Assembly: GCF_005144885.1 (NCBI RefSeq) | Contig: NZ_CP039690.1 | Coordinates: forward strand, 6,250,873-6,314,872 | Direction: 5' to 3' | Length of the DNA: 64,000 nt | DNA from: Phreatobacter stygius | GTDB taxonomy: Bacteria; Pseudomonadota; Alphaproteobacteria; Rhizobiales; Phreatobacteraceae | In this document: positions 34,038 to 43,144 of the stretch, in pieces | Layout: the number at the start of each line of letters is the position of its first letter | How positions within the stretch are numbered: the first letter of the stretch is position 1 | The notes under the pieces: generated by a model | What the model saw: only the letters and a program-made list of their open reading frames with translations | Database searches by the model: none | What the model was told of the DNA's origin: nothing | Translations under genes and position numbers: made by a program

Positions 34038-34176
34038 CCGCGACCGGCAGGCGGGCCGTTTCGCACGATCCCGACCAGGCGGCGTTTGCGTCGGGAGGGG
34101 GAGTTGATAGGTTCCGCGCCGCTTCGGCAGACCGCCGCCCCTCCGGGAGCGCGGTGCTGCCCCTTTGGATGATCCG

Positions 34177-34824
34177 ATGGCCGATATTTTCGATGAAGTC
34201 GAAGAGGACCTGCGGCGCGCAAGGTTCGAGGAATTCTGGAAGAAATATTGGCCGCTCATGGCCGCGCTCGCGGCGGTCGTGATTCTGGCCATCGGGGGCT
34301 GGCGTTTCTACGACTGGCGCCAGGAGCAGCAATCGGCGGCTGCCGGCGGCCGCTTCGAGGCCGCCATGCGGCTGTCGCGGACCAATGCCGCCGAGGCCGA
34401 GGCGCAATTCGCCGCGATCGCGGCCGACGCTCCGACCGGCTATCGCATTCTGGCGCGGTTCCGCCAGGCCACCGAGCTTGCCGGTCGCGACAAGGAGGCG
34501 GCGGTCAAGGCTTTCGACGCGATTGCCGCCGATTCCGCGATCGGACCGGTCCTGCAGGACGTGGCGCGCATCCGGGCGGGTTACCTGCTGGTCGATACCG
34601 CGACGCCGGCCGAGATCGCCCGCCGCGTCGAACCGCTGGCGGCTCCCGGATTGCCGTTCCGCCATTCCGCGCGCGAACTCCTGGCGCTGGCCGCCATGCG
34701 TGCCGGCGACAAGGCCGCGGCCGACAAATGGCTTCAGGCGATCCAGGCCGACCAGGAAACGCCCCAGGGCGTCCGTGGCCGTGCCGAACTGATCGCCGCG
34801 GTCATGGCGGGCCTCGCCAAATAG
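34177..34824 (+). CDS. YfgM-like tetratricopeptide-fold membrane protein
   Basis: The 215-residue protein starts with a cytoplasmic DEVEEDLRRARFEEFWKKYW segment, then one helix (LMAALAAVVILAIGGW) and a helical repeat domain with alternating Ala-rich helices. This is the layout of YfgM (TPR_21 family), a partner of the SecYEG translocon and periplasmic chaperones in E. coli. Its place two genes before der is the same as in many proteobacteria, where yfgM, bamB and der are neighbours, which supports the call. ATG 34177 is chosen over TTG 34165. Confidence 0.8.
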   Translation: MADIFDEVEEDLRRARFEEFWKKYWPLMAALAAVVILAIGGWRFYDWRQEQQSAAAGGRFEAAMRLSRTNAAEAEAQFAAIAADAPTGYRILARFRQATELAGRDKEAAVKAFDAIAADSAIGPVLQDVARIRAGYLLVDTATPAEIARRVEPLAAPGLPFRHSARELLALAAMRAGDKAAADKWLQAIQADQETPQGVRGRAELIAAVMAGLAK

Positions 34825-34870
34825 CCGCAATTCCTGACCAGAGGATGCCTGCATCACCGGGATCGACGGT

Positions 34871-34913
34871 ATTTTCAAGCGAAGTGGCCACCGGTTCGCT
34901 TGAAGAAAATGCG
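34871..34913. repeat. Dispersed intergenic palindrome, CGAAGTGG/CCGGTTCGC type, copy 1
   Basis: ATTTTCAAGCGAA and TTCGCTTGAAGAAAAT form imperfect arms around GTGGCCACCGG. The same element recurs at 60111-60154. Similar sequences are frequent between genes in Rhizobiales, from general knowledge. It lies between the YfgM-like and lipoprotein genes and may form a hairpin in the message. Confidence 0.75.
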
Positions 34914-35003
34914 ACAAGATATTGAGATAGTGCCCTTTTCCGATTTTTTGAGACGGTAACGGGCTTGCGCGTCCAGACCTCAAGAGCCGAACGGACCAGA
35001 GAT

Positions 35004-35315
35004 ATGACTTCCTCCCGCCTCGATCGACGCCTCGTCCTGCGCGCCGGTGCGCTCGCCGCCCTCGGTCTCGGGCTGACGGCCTGCGAATCGCTGCAGGACA
35101 TCCCGGCCATGTTCGAGCGCAGGGCGCCGCCCTTGCCGGGCGACCGCCAGGCGGTGTTCCCGGAAGGCGTGCCCGGCGTCGACCGGTCCATCCCGCAGCC
35201 GGCCAATGCGCCGCCGGATGTCGCGCCGCCGGCCCCGCCCGCCGAGCAGCCGCCGGCCGAGCAGCAGCCGCGCCGCCGCCGGGGCAGCCGCCCCGCCGCG
35301 CAAGATCCCGGTTGA
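35004..35315 (+). CDS. Small proline-rich lipoprotein in the bamB position
   Basis: The 103-residue protein has an Arg-containing n-region (DRRLVLRAGALAALGLGL) and a lipobox LTAC, so it should be lipidated at Cys near residue 27. The mature chain is short: LPGDRQAVFPEGVPG, then a Pro/Ala/Gln-rich tail (PPAPPAEQPPAEQQP) and a basic end. It lies between a YfgM-like gene and der, where alphaproteobacteria usually carry the beta-propeller lipoprotein BamB. The LPGDRQAVF segment resembles the linker after the lipobox in those proteins. No propeller repeats are present. It may be a truncated BamB-like protein or an unrelated lipoprotein; function unknown. Confidence 0.65.
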   Translation: MTSSRLDRRLVLRAGALAALGLGLTACESLQDIPAMFERRAPPLPGDRQAVFPEGVPGVDRSIPQPANAPPDVAPPAPPAEQPPAEQQPRRRRGSRPAAQDPG

Positions 35316-35324
35316 TCGGCGGTC

Positions 35325-36701
35325 ATGGCTTTCACCCTCGCCATTGTCGGCCGACCCAATGTCGGCAAGTCGACGCTGTTCAACCGGCTGGTCGGCCGAC
35401 GCATCGCGCTGGTCGACGACCGGCCGGGCGTGACGCGCGACCGTCGCGAGGGTGATGCCCGCCTCGGCGATCTCGAATTCACCATCATCGACACCGCGGG
35501 GCTCGAAGAGGCCGACGGCGGCACGCTCGAAGCCCGCATGCGGGCCCAGACGGAAGAGGCCATCCGGCTCGCCGATGTGGTGATCTTCATGGTCGATGCC
35601 CGGGTCGGTCTGACGCCGGATGACCACGTCTTCGCCAATCTGGTGCGCCGTTCGGGCAAGCCGGTCATCCTCGCCGCCAACAAGAGCGAAGGCAAAGTCG
35701 GCATGGCCGGCGCCTACGAGGCCTTCGGCCTGGGTCTCGGCGATCCGGTGCCGCTGTCGGCCGAACATGGCGAGGGCCTGTCGGAACTCTATGACGCGCT
35801 GGCCGTCCACATGCCCGTGCCGACCTATGAGGATGACGCGGTCGAGCACGACGAAGACGAGGTCGACGATCCGAACAAGCCGATCCCGGTGGCCATTGTC
35901 GGCCGGCCGAATGCCGGCAAGTCGACCCTGGTCAATGCCCTGATCGGCGAGGACCGCATGCTGACCGGCCCCGAGGCCGGCATCACCCGCGACGCCATCG
36001 CGGTGGACTGGGACTGGGGCGGGCGCAAGTTCCGGCTGGTCGATACGGCAGGCTTGAGAAAGCGCGCGCGTATCGAGGACAAGCTGGAAAAGCTGTCGGT
36101 CGCCGATGCGCTGCGCGCCATCCGCTTCGCCCAGGTCGTGGTTGTCTGCATGGATGCCGAAAAGCCGTTCGAGGATCAGGATCTGCGGATCGCCGATCTC
36201 GCGGCCAAGGAGGGCAGGGCTGTCGTGCTCGCCTTCACCAAATGGGACCTGATCCCGCACAAGGGCGGCAAGGCCGCCAAGCTGCGCGAGGAGACCGACC
36301 ATTGGCTGCCGCAGATCAAGGGCTGCCCGGTGGTCGCCAATTCGGCGGAAACCGGCCAGGGTCTGGACCGGCTGATGCAGGCGATCATCGATGCCCGCGT
36401 GCCGTGGCAGAAGCGCATCTCGACCAGCCAGCTGGTTCGCTGGCTGCAGGAGACGATCGACCATCATCCGCCGCCGGCGGTCTCCGGGCGGCGTATCAAG
36501 CTGCGTTACATGACCCAGGCGAAGACGCGGCCACCGACCTTCGTCGCCTTCTGCTCGCGCCCCGAAGCCTTGCCGGAGAGCTATCTGCGCTACCTGGTCA
36601 ACGGCCTGCGCGAGAGCTTCGACATGCAGGGGACGCCGATCCGCTTCCACCTGAAGAAGACCGACAATCCCTATGCCGACACCGGCCGCAAGATCTACTA
36701 G
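35325..36701 (+). CDS. der: Ribosome assembly GTPase Der (EngA)
   Basis: The 458-residue protein has two tandem GTPase domains and a C-terminal KH-like domain. G1 motifs are GRPNVGKST at residues 8-16 and GRPNAGKST near residue 193. G3 motifs are DTAGL in both domains, and G4 motifs are NKSE and TKWD. The KH domain begins near [10 protein letters not shown] and ends [11 protein letters not shown]. Der binds 50S precursors and is essential. An acidic linker ([14 protein letters not shown]) joins the two GTPase domains. It starts 9 bp after the lipoprotein stop, so the two are co-transcribed. Confidence 0.97.
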   Translation: MAFTLAIVGRPNVGKSTLFNRLVGRRIALVDDRPGVTRDRREGDARLGDLEFTIIDTAGLEEADGGTLEARMRAQTEEAIRLADVVIFMVDARVGLTPDDHVFANLVRRSGKPVILAANKSEGKVGMAGAYEAFGLGLGDPVPLSAEHGEGLSELYDALAVHMPVPTYEDDAVEHDEDEVDDPNKPIPVAIVGRPNAGKSTLVNALIGEDRMLTGPEAGITRDAIAVDWDWGGRKFRLVDTAGLRKRARIEDKLEKLSVADALRAIRFAQVVVVCMDAEKPFEDQDLRIADLAAKEGRAVVLAFTKWDLIPHKGGKAAKLREETDHWLPQIKGCPVVANSAETGQGLDRLMQAIIDARVPWQKRISTSQLVRWLQETIDHHPPPAVSGRRIKLRYMTQAKTRPPTFVAFCSRPEALPESYLRYLVNGLRESFDMQGTPIRFHLKKTDNPYADTGRKIY

Positions 36702-36724
36702 CGGCCGGATCGGGAGGCGGTATT

Positions 36725-37336
36725 TCAGTAGCCGACGGTGAAACGCTGGCGCTGATGGGCCGGCGTTTCCAGTTCGTCGACCAGCGCGACCGCATAGTCC
36801 TCATAAGAAATCCAGCTCTTGCCGCCGGCGTCGGCCAGCAGCTGGTTGGTGCCGAGCCGGAACTTGCCGGTGCGCTCGCCGGCGACGAACAGGGCCGAAG
36901 GCGACAGGAAGGTCCAGTTGAGGGCCGGTTCCGCCTTCAACAGCTCGAGGAAGGCGCCGCCGGCCAGGGCTTCGCTCTTGTGGGCGGCCGGAAAGGCCGG
37001 CTGGTCGACCAGGCGCGCACCCGGCGCAACCTCGAGGCTGCCGGCGCCGCCGACCACCAGGTAGCGCGGCACGCCGGCCGCCTTGACCGCCGCGATCAGC
37101 TTGTTCGGGTCGGATGCGGTGAAATGCACGCTGCTGATCACCGCGTCATGGCCGGCGATCGCCCTGGCCAGCGCTTCCGGGGAATCCGCGTCCGCCTTGA
37201 CGGCGGTGACGCCGCTGGCGGCGGCGATCCTGGACGGGTCGCGCGCGATGGCCGTGACGCTGTGGCCGCGGCGGGCGAGTTCGGCGACGAGGCGGGAACC
37301 GACATTGCCGGAGGCGCCGATCAGAGCGACTTTCAT
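36725..37336 (-). CDS. NAD(P)H-binding epimerase-like protein (NmrA/SDR-a type)
   Basis: The 203-residue protein starts with a Rossmann motif MKVALIGASGNVGSRLVAEL, then GHSVTAIARDPSR and VKADADSPEALARAIAGHD (quoted in full, 19 residues). This is the atypical short-chain dehydrogenase family that includes YwnB and NmrA-like quinone reductases or redox sensors. ATG 37334-37336 is chosen; the longer frame to 37408 would run into the divergent promoter. It is divergent from an HxlR regulator at 37443, a frequent pairing, so it is probably induced by an electrophile or redox signal. The substrate is unknown. Confidence 0.88.
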   Translation of the reverse strand: MKVALIGASGNVGSRLVAELARRGHSVTAIARDPSRIAAASGVTAVKADADSPEALARAIAGHDAVISSVHFTASDPNKLIAAVKAAGVPRYLVVGGAGSLEVAPGARLVDQPAFPAAHKSEALAGGAFLELLKAEPALNWTFLSPSALFVAGERTGKFRLGTNQLLADAGGKSWISYEDYAVALVDELETPAHQRQRFTVGY

Positions 37337-37442
37337 TGGAGGGTCTCCATATGGTAGTAACCGATGGATACCAAGTGCGCGTGAAGCATCGACCTGTAAA
37401 GAAGGCACTTTCAGGTCACGTGGTCACCCCGGAGGAACCGTC

Positions 37443-37820
37443 TTGCGCGACCCCAATGTTTTCGACGGCAAATGCCCGACCCGCGTGGTGCTCGACCGCG
37501 TCGGCGACAAATGGGCGGTGCTGATCCTGCTCCTGCTCGCCAGCGAGCCCCTGCGCTTCAACGAATTGCGCCGGCGGATCGACGGCATCTCGCAGAAGAT
37601 GCTGTCGCAGACGCTGAAGAGCCTGGAGCGCGACGGCCTGGTCGGCCGCAAGGCCTTCGCGACCGTGCCGGTGACCGTGGAATATTCGATCACCGAGCTC
37701 GGCCGGACGCTCTATTCGGCGGTCGACAGCCTGCGCCTCTGGGCCGAAACCCACCTTGCCGACGTCGTGGCGGCGCAGCAGCGTTACGACGGGACCGAGG
37801 GCTTGTCGCAGGCGGCGTGA
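37443..37820 (+). CDS. HxlR-family transcriptional regulator
   Basis: The 125-residue protein has the HxlR pattern: CPTRVVLDRVGDKWAVLILL near residue 11 with its conserved Cys, then LRFNELRRRIDGISQKMLSQ, LERDGLVGRKAF and VPVTVEYSITELG. The start is TTG 37443, with GGAGGA at 37431-37436. It is divergent from the NAD(P)H-binding protein gene; the 106-bp gap should hold the operator. It likely represses that neighbour until its Cys is modified (family knowledge). Confidence 0.9.
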   Translation: MRDPNVFDGKCPTRVVLDRVGDKWAVLILLLLASEPLRFNELRRRIDGISQKMLSQTLKSLERDGLVGRKAFATVPVTVEYSITELGRTLYSAVDSLRLWAETHLADVVAAQQRYDGTEGLSQAA

Positions 37821-37841
37821 GGCCAGCACGTCGTCACGCGT

Positions 37842-38015
37842 CAACCCTCGCCCACGTCTTCTTGGGGTGTGGGTGCCGGCGGAGCCGGCGGGTGAGGGTG
37901 GTTGCGTCGATGCGCGACGCGCATTGCGCACCGAAATGATGGGCGGGCCCTTTTCAGACCCTCACCCGGCCGCTCCGCGGCCACCCTCTCCCGCAAGCGG
38001 GCGAGGCTTTGCGCA
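37842..38015. repeat. GC-rich mosaic palindromes between convergent genes
   Basis: Several nested inverted repeats occur, including GCCGGCGGAGCCGGC, GGCCGCTCCGCGGCC and CCCGCAAGCGGG. They are bounded by ACCCTCGCCCA and CCCTCACCCGG, with TCTCCCGC further on. This is the composition of the common CCCTCACCC/CTCTCCCGC interspersed elements. Lying between convergent genes, it may also work as a bidirectional terminator. Confidence 0.6.
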
Positions 38016-38019
38016 CGCC

Positions 38020-38763
38020 TCAGGCCGGTTCCTGGAACGCTTTCAGCGTCTTGGTCGGATAGTCGTAGATCTTGCCGGTTTCGGTCACGTCGGGCAGGCA
38101 GAGCGCCAGAATGGCGCGCGCCGGGCCTTCCGGGCCCTCCAGCGTCGCCGGGTCCTCGCCGGGCATGGCCTGCGCCCGCATGCTGGTGCGGATCGGGCCC
38201 GGATTGAACAGGTTGACCCGGATCGGGCTGTTCTCGGTCTCCGCCGCATAGGTCAAAGCCAGCGAATTGAGCGCTGCCTTGGTCACCGAATAGGGGCCCC
38301 AGAACGGCCGGTTGCGCCACGACGCGCCGGACGAGACGAAGACCGCGCGGCCGGCATCGGATTGCTGCAGCAGCGGATCGAACGAACGTATCAAGCGCCA
38401 TTGCGCGGTCAGGTTAACCGCGACAGTGTGATCCCATTCCTTCGGCGTGATATGGCCGAGCGGCGAGATCGGCCCGAGAATGGCGCCGTTCGCCACCAGC
38501 ACGTCGAGCTTGCCCCAACGCTCATGGATGGCGAGCCCGAGGCGATCCAGGCCATCGCCGTCCTTGACGTCCAGGGGCACCAGCGTCGCCGATCCGCCGA
38601 TCTGGCGGATCGCATCGTCGAGCGTCTCCAGGCCGCCCTGGGTGCGCGCCACGGCCACCACATGGGCGCCGGCCGCGGCGAGCAGCAGGGCGGTCTCGCG
38701 CCCGATGCCGCGCGAGGCTCCGGTGATGCAGGCCACCCGGCCTGAAAGGGGCTTGTCGGTCAT
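38020..38763 (-). CDS. Short-chain dehydrogenase/reductase (SDR) family oxidoreductase
   Basis: The 247-residue classical SDR has the cofactor motif ITGASRGIGRETALLLA at residues 13-29, NGAILGP near residue 91, the catalytic Ser in VFVSSGASW, and the YSVTK catalytic Tyr-Lys near residue 157. ARTQGGLETLD after the second strand favours NADP(H). It starts 12 bp after purF stops, on the same strand, so it is probably co-transcribed with purF; that order is common in Rhizobiales. The substrate is unknown. Confidence 0.92.
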   Translation of the reverse strand: MTDKPLSGRVACITGASRGIGRETALLLAAAGAHVVAVARTQGGLETLDDAIRQIGGSATLVPLDVKDGDGLDRLGLAIHERWGKLDVLVANGAILGPISPLGHITPKEWDHTVAVNLTAQWRLIRSFDPLLQQSDAGRAVFVSSGASWRNRPFWGPYSVTKAALNSLALTYAAETENSPIRVNLFNPGPIRTSMRAQAMPGEDPATLEGPEGPARAILALCLPDVTETGKIYDYPTKTLKAFQEPA

Positions 38764-38775
38764 GGAAATGGCGTC

Positions 38776-40305
38776 TCAGCTCGCTTCGGCGAGCAGCGAG
38801 AGCTGCTTGGCGCTTTCGCTGACCAGGTCGGTGATCGGCGTCGGGTAGTCGCCGGTGAAATAGTGGTCGGTGAACTGCGGCTGCACCGGGTCGCGGCCCG
38901 GTTCGCCGAGCGCCCGGTAGAGCCCGTCGATCGAGATGAAGGCGAGCGAATCGACCCCGAGATAGACCTTCATCTCCTCGAGCGACATGCGCGCCGCCAG
39001 GAGCTTGTCCTGGTCCGGCATGTCGATGCCGTAATAGTCGGGAAACTTGATCGGCGGCGAGGCGATGCGGAAATGCACCTCGCGGGCGCCGGCATCACGC
39101 ATCATCTGGACGATCTTGCGCGAGGTCGTGCCGCGCACGATGCTGTCGTCGACCAGCACGATGCGCTGGCCCTCGACAACCGCCCGGTTGGCCGAATGTT
39201 TCAGGCGCACGCCGAGCTCACGCACCGTCTGGGTCGGCTGGATGAAGGTGCGGCCGACATAGTGGTTGCGGATGATGCCGAGCTCGTAGGGGATGCCCGA
39301 CCGATGCGCGAAGCCGATCGCCGCCGGCACGCCGGAATCGGGCACCGGCACCACCACATCGGCTTCGACCGGCGCTTCGCTGGCCAGGGTCGCGCCGATC
39401 TGCTTGCGCAGGCCATAGACATTCTTGCCGTCGACGATCGAGTCCGGCCGCGCGAAATAGACATATTCGAAGATGCACGGGCGCGGCTTGCGCTGCGGGA
39501 ACGGAATGATCGATTCCAGGCCCTGGTCGGAAATGACCACGACCTCGCCAACGGCGACCTCGCGCACGAAGCGTGCGCCGATGATGTCGAGCGCGCAGGT
39601 CTCGGAGGTCAGGATATATTTGCCGCCGAGCTCGCCGATCACCAGCGGCCGGATGCCGAGCGGGTCGCGGGCACCGATCAGTTTCTTGTTGGTCATGCCG
39701 ACAAAGGCATAACCGCCCTCGATCTGGCCGAGCGCGTCGATGAACCGGTCGGTGAAACGGTTGCGCCGGGAACGGGCGACCAGGTGCAGGATGACTTCGG
39801 TGTCCGATGTCGCCTGGTAGATCGCGCCGTCGGCGATCAACCGGCGGCGCAGAGTCAGGCCATTGGTCAGGTTGCCGTTGTGGCAGACCGCGAAACCGCC
39901 GGTCTCGAGCTCGGCGAACAGCGGCTGGACGTTGCGCAGAATGGTGCCGCCGGTGGTCGAATAGCGGGTATGGCCAATGGCCGATTGGCCGGGCAGGCGT
40001 TCGATCACTTCGCGCTTGGAGAAATTGTCGCCGACCAGGCCGAGCCGACGTTCCGAATGGAACCGGGCGCCGTCGAACGACACGATGCCGGCGGCCTCCT
40101 GGCCGCGATGCTGCAGGGCGTGCAGGCCGAGCGCGGTCAGCGCCGCGGCATCCGGATGGTTGTGGACACCGAAGACGCCGCATTCCTCATGCAGCCGGTC
40201 TGCTTCACTGTCGAAGGCCCCGTCATCCAGGGTCTGGGGGTCGAAGTCCTCGCGCTGATGCTCCAGGTCCGCCTCGTGGAGGCGCACCTCCAGGGATCGC
40301 GTCAT
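38776..40305 (-). CDS. purF: Amidophosphoribosyltransferase, first step of purine synthesis
   Basis: The 509-residue enzyme transfers ammonia from glutamine to PRPP to give phosphoribosylamine. A propeptide of about 40 residues precedes the nucleophile Cys in EECGVFGVHNHPD. The glutamine amidotransferase half has HALQHRGQEAAGIV, GHTRYSTTGG and CHNGNLTN. The phosphoribosyltransferase half has the PRPP site RIVLVDDSIVRGTTSRKIV (quoted in 19 residues). ATG 40303-40305 is preferred because GAGGA lies 5-6 bases upstream; ATG 40327-40329 has no site. It lies downstream of cvpA (239 bp gap holding no gene) and next to an SDR. Confidence 0.97.
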   Translation of the reverse strand: MTRSLEVRLHEADLEHQREDFDPQTLDDGAFDSEADRLHEECGVFGVHNHPDAAALTALGLHALQHRGQEAAGIVSFDGARFHSERRLGLVGDNFSKREVIERLPGQSAIGHTRYSTTGGTILRNVQPLFAELETGGFAVCHNGNLTNGLTLRRRLIADGAIYQATSDTEVILHLVARSRRNRFTDRFIDALGQIEGGYAFVGMTNKKLIGARDPLGIRPLVIGELGGKYILTSETCALDIIGARFVREVAVGEVVVISDQGLESIIPFPQRKPRPCIFEYVYFARPDSIVDGKNVYGLRKQIGATLASEAPVEADVVVPVPDSGVPAAIGFAHRSGIPYELGIIRNHYVGRTFIQPTQTVRELGVRLKHSANRAVVEGQRIVLVDDSIVRGTTSRKIVQMMRDAGAREVHFRIASPPIKFPDYYGIDMPDQDKLLAARMSLEEMKVYLGVDSLAFISIDGLYRALGEPGRDPVQPQFTDHYFTGDYPTPITDLVSESAKQLSLLAEAS

Positions 40306-40544
40306 GGTGTCCTCGTCCAAGAACGACATCGCCGGGGCCCGGAAGCGGGCGCCGGTTCGATCTCGTGGCCAACAGAAATACGGGCCCCGATTCGATCCGG
40401 ATCGATCGCATCAGCGTCCCGAAGGCTCCGATCGTCGCCCCGTCACGTCATATGCGGGGCGATGCGCCGGTTAGAAAGTCCTTTCCACCCCATGCACGGC
40501 GGCCATGCGCCGCCCGAACAGGCTTTTATCGCCAAGTCATCGCC

Positions 40545-41153
40545 CTATGGGCGACGCGGCTGCGGCTGGGCCGGCGGCGCCGCGGGAGCCGTTCCCGGTG
40601 CGGCCGGCGGCGCCGCGGCATCGGCGGCGGGCTGCTGCGAGCGGTTCAGCCGGCGCAGAATATCCGAACCTTCGATGTCCTGCGGCAATTTCTCGATCAG
40701 CCAGTCCTTGGTGCTGTCGAGCAGCGCGTAAGACTTGGCCTTGGCGACCCAGTCCGGCCGGTTGGTGTTGGGCACCAGCCAGGTGAAGAAGGCGAAGGCG
40801 ACCACCACGATGACCAGCCCGCGGGCCAGGCCGAAGGCAAAGCCGAGGGTGCGGTCGAGCACGCCGATCTTGGAGTCGAGAATGGCGTCGGAGATGCGAA
40901 TGGTGATCAGCGAGACGACCACCAGCACGGTCAGGAACACGCCGGCGATGACGATCGCCTTGGCCGCCAGTTCGTTCGACACCTGGGTCTGGGCGAGCGG
41001 CAGCAGCCGCGGGAAGGCCCACCACGTGGCGAGCGCCGCCAGGCCCCAGGAGGCGATCGACAGAACCTCGCGGACGAAGCCACGGACCATCGCGAGCAAA
41101 GCTGAAATCAGCATGATCACGGCGAGGCCAATGTCGAGATAGGTGACCGGCAT
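40545..41153 (-). CDS. cvpA: CvpA family membrane protein
   Basis: The 202-residue inner-membrane protein has four helices: YLDIGLAVIMLISALLAMVR (20 residues), a second around LSIASWGLAALATWWAF, a third AIVIAGVFLTVLVVVSLIT and a fourth GLVIVVVAFAFFTWLV. The C-terminal tail is cytoplasmic and Ala/Pro-rich. CvpA is required for colicin V production and envelope homeostasis in enterobacteria. Adjacency to purF is classical. ATG 41151-41153 is chosen over upstream frames that run into the repeat region. Confidence 0.92.
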   Translation of the reverse strand: MPVTYLDIGLAVIMLISALLAMVRGFVREVLSIASWGLAALATWWAFPRLLPLAQTQVSNELAAKAIVIAGVFLTVLVVVSLITIRISDAILDSKIGVLDRTLGFAFGLARGLVIVVVAFAFFTWLVPNTNRPDWVAKAKSYALLDSTKDWLIEKLPQDIEGSDILRRLNRSQQPAADAAAPPAAPGTAPAAPPAQPQPRRP

Positions 41154-41379
41154 CGGGGAGGGCTCCGGGCAAGCAAAATGACTGACGCGAGTCGCAACAG
41201 GCCGCGCGATCACGCGCTTATAGCGAGGCATGCGGCTGCCGTCACCCCGTCAACCACAGGCAAATCGCGCCGGTAATCCAGCCGCCTGATCGGTGGCGTT
41301 GCAGGTCCATCCGGCATTCCGATGGACCGCTGATCCCGGACCCGTGCCGGCAAGCGCATGTGAGCCGGCCGGCACGTCT

Positions 41380-41620
41380 CGTCTTGGCCAGGCTCGTCCC
41401 GGCCATCCACGAATTCAGCCCGGTTGTTCCCGTGACGGATCCTTACGGGCCTGCGCCGCGGCCGCCGCAAGGCCGGCAAGTCGTGGATGCCCGGGACAAG
41501 CCCGGGCAAGACGATGTGGGGCTCGCGCTGTCCTGGCCTGCTGGTCTACGCGACCGGCGATCCGGTGTGCTTCCGTCGACGCCGCTTCTCGTCTTGGCCG
41601 GGCTTGTCACGGCCATCCAC
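41380..41620. repeat. Cluster of three REP-like palindromes in the radA-cvpA gap
   Basis: The 558-bp gap 41154-41711 holds no credible gene but three related palindromes: GGCCAGGCTCGTCCCGGCC (41386-41404), TGCCCGGGACAAGCCCGGGCA split by ACAAG (41488-41508) and GGCCGGGCTTGTCACGGCC (41596-41614). All share the CTTGT/ACAAG spacer and a CCATCCACG flank. The middle copy is inverted relative to the others and is identical to the palindrome at 58046-58066. Two CCGGATCCG-like boxes also repeat nearby. Confidence 0.8.
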
Positions 41621-41711
41621 GCATTCAGCCCAGGCGCTCCCGTCGCAGATCCCATCGGATCCGCGCCCCGGCCGCCCTGACCTCGAAGCGGTAATCTCAA
41701 AGCCGAGCCGC

Positions 41712-43124
41712 CTATTCGTTCGCGACGGCCTTGGGTTTGCGCGCGCCGACGCCGGAGGCGGCGATGTCGGCGACCAGCGTCGAAAGGTTGTTGACCGATT
41801 GGGTGCCGAGCCCCGGCTCGCCGGCTTCGCCGCGCGCCACTTCCGGCACCACGGCCCTGGTGAAGCCGAGCTTCTTGGCCTCTTTCAGCCGCGCCGCGGC
41901 CTGCGCCACCGGCCTGACCGCGCCGGACAGGCTGACCTCGCCGAAATAGACCGCGTCGGCCGGCATCACCGCGCCGGTCAGCGACGACACCAGGGCCGCC
42001 GCCACCGCCAGATCGGCCGCCGGCTCGGCGATCCGCAGCCCACCGGCGACATTCAGGTAGACGTCATGGCTGCCGAGCCGGACGCCGCAATGGGCATCGA
42101 GCACCGCCAGCACCATGGACAGCCGCGCCGGGTCCCAGCCGACCACGGCGCGCCGCGGCGTGCCCAGCGTCGAGGGCGCGACCAGTGCCTGGATCTCGAC
42201 CAGCACCGGCCTGGTGCCCTCCATGCCGGCAAAGACCGCGGTTCCCGGCGCGCCGAGGTCGCGGCCGGCGAGGAACAGTTCCGACGGGTTCGGCACCTCG
42301 CGCAGGCCCTTGCCGGTCATCTCGAACACGCCGATCTCGTCGGTCGGGCCGAAGCGGTTCTTCACTGCGCGCAGGATGCGGAAATGATGGCCGCCTTCGC
42401 CCTCGAAGCTCATCACCGCGTCGACCATGTGCTCGACCACGCGCGGGCCGGCGATCTGGCCGTCCTTGGTGACATGGCCGACCAGGATCACCGCCGCGCC
42501 GGACTTCTTGGCGTAGCGGATCAACACCTGGGCGGCCGAGCGGACCTGGCTGACCGTGCCCGGCGCGCTCTCGACCTTGTCGGTCCACATGGTCTGGATC
42601 GAATCGATCACCACCAGCCGCGGCGTCGGCCCTTCCGACAGGGTGGCGACGATATCCTCGACATTGGTTTCGGCCGCGAGCTCGACCGGCGAGGCGGTCA
42701 GGCCGAGCCGCTCGGCGCGCAGCCGGACCTGGTCGACCGCCTCTTCGCCGGAGATATAGACGACCCGGTGGCCCATGCGGGCGAGCCGGGCCGAGGCCTG
42801 GATCAGCAGCGTCGACTTGCCGATGCCGGGATCGCCGCCGATCAGGATGACCGAACCCTTGACCAGTCCGCCGCCGAACACCCGGTCGAGTTCGCCGACC
42901 TGGGTTTCGGTGCGCGGTGCCTGATCGCCGACGCCGTCGAGGCCGGCCAGCGCGAAGGTGCGGCCCTTCTTGGCCGAGCCTTTGGCCGGCGTCCCGCCGA
43001 CGCCGGTGCCGACATTTTCCTCGGCGATCGTGTTCCAGGCGCCGCAGCTCTCGCATTTGCCCTGCCAGCGGCCATAGCTGGCACCGCAGGACTGACAGAC
43101 GAAAGACGTGATGTTGCGCGCCAT
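41712..43124 (-). CDS. radA: DNA repair protein RadA
   Basis: The 470-residue protein is the branch-migration ATPase RadA (Sms). The N-terminal zinc finger has CQSCGASYGRWQGKCESCG at residues 10-28. The RecA-like core has Walker A GGDPGIGKSTLL near residue 100, the family-specific KNRFGPTDEIGVFEM, and a C-terminal Lon-protease-like domain with AADLAVAAALVSSL and FGEVSLSGAVRPV. It processes recombination intermediates. It is 20 bp downstream of alr on the same strand and so probably shares a message with dnaB-alr. Confidence 0.97.
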   Translation of the reverse strand: MARNITSFVCQSCGASYGRWQGKCESCGAWNTIAEENVGTGVGGTPAKGSAKKGRTFALAGLDGVGDQAPRTETQVGELDRVFGGGLVKGSVILIGGDPGIGKSTLLIQASARLARMGHRVVYISGEEAVDQVRLRAERLGLTASPVELAAETNVEDIVATLSEGPTPRLVVIDSIQTMWTDKVESAPGTVSQVRSAAQVLIRYAKKSGAAVILVGHVTKDGQIAGPRVVEHMVDAVMSFEGEGGHHFRILRAVKNRFGPTDEIGVFEMTGKGLREVPNPSELFLAGRDLGAPGTAVFAGMEGTRPVLVEIQALVAPSTLGTPRRAVVGWDPARLSMVLAVLDAHCGVRLGSHDVYLNVAGGLRIAEPAADLAVAAALVSSLTGAVMPADAVYFGEVSLSGAVRPVAQAAARLKEAKKLGFTRAVVPEVARGEAGEPGLGTQSVNNLSTLVADIAASGVGARKPKAVANE

Positions 43125-43144
43125 GGAGCCTGCTGGAGCTGGAA

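Noticed and set aside
37337..37442. A specific HxlR operator in the divergent gap
   Set aside because: GGTAGTAACCGATGGATACC has only partial symmetry and GTCACGTGGTCAC overlaps the ribosome-binding region, so neither was convincing enough to annotate.
41210..41700. Small proteins on either strand in the radA-cvpA gap
   Set aside because: All frames pass through REP-like palindromes and their peptides repeat those palindromes; no ribosome-binding sites.
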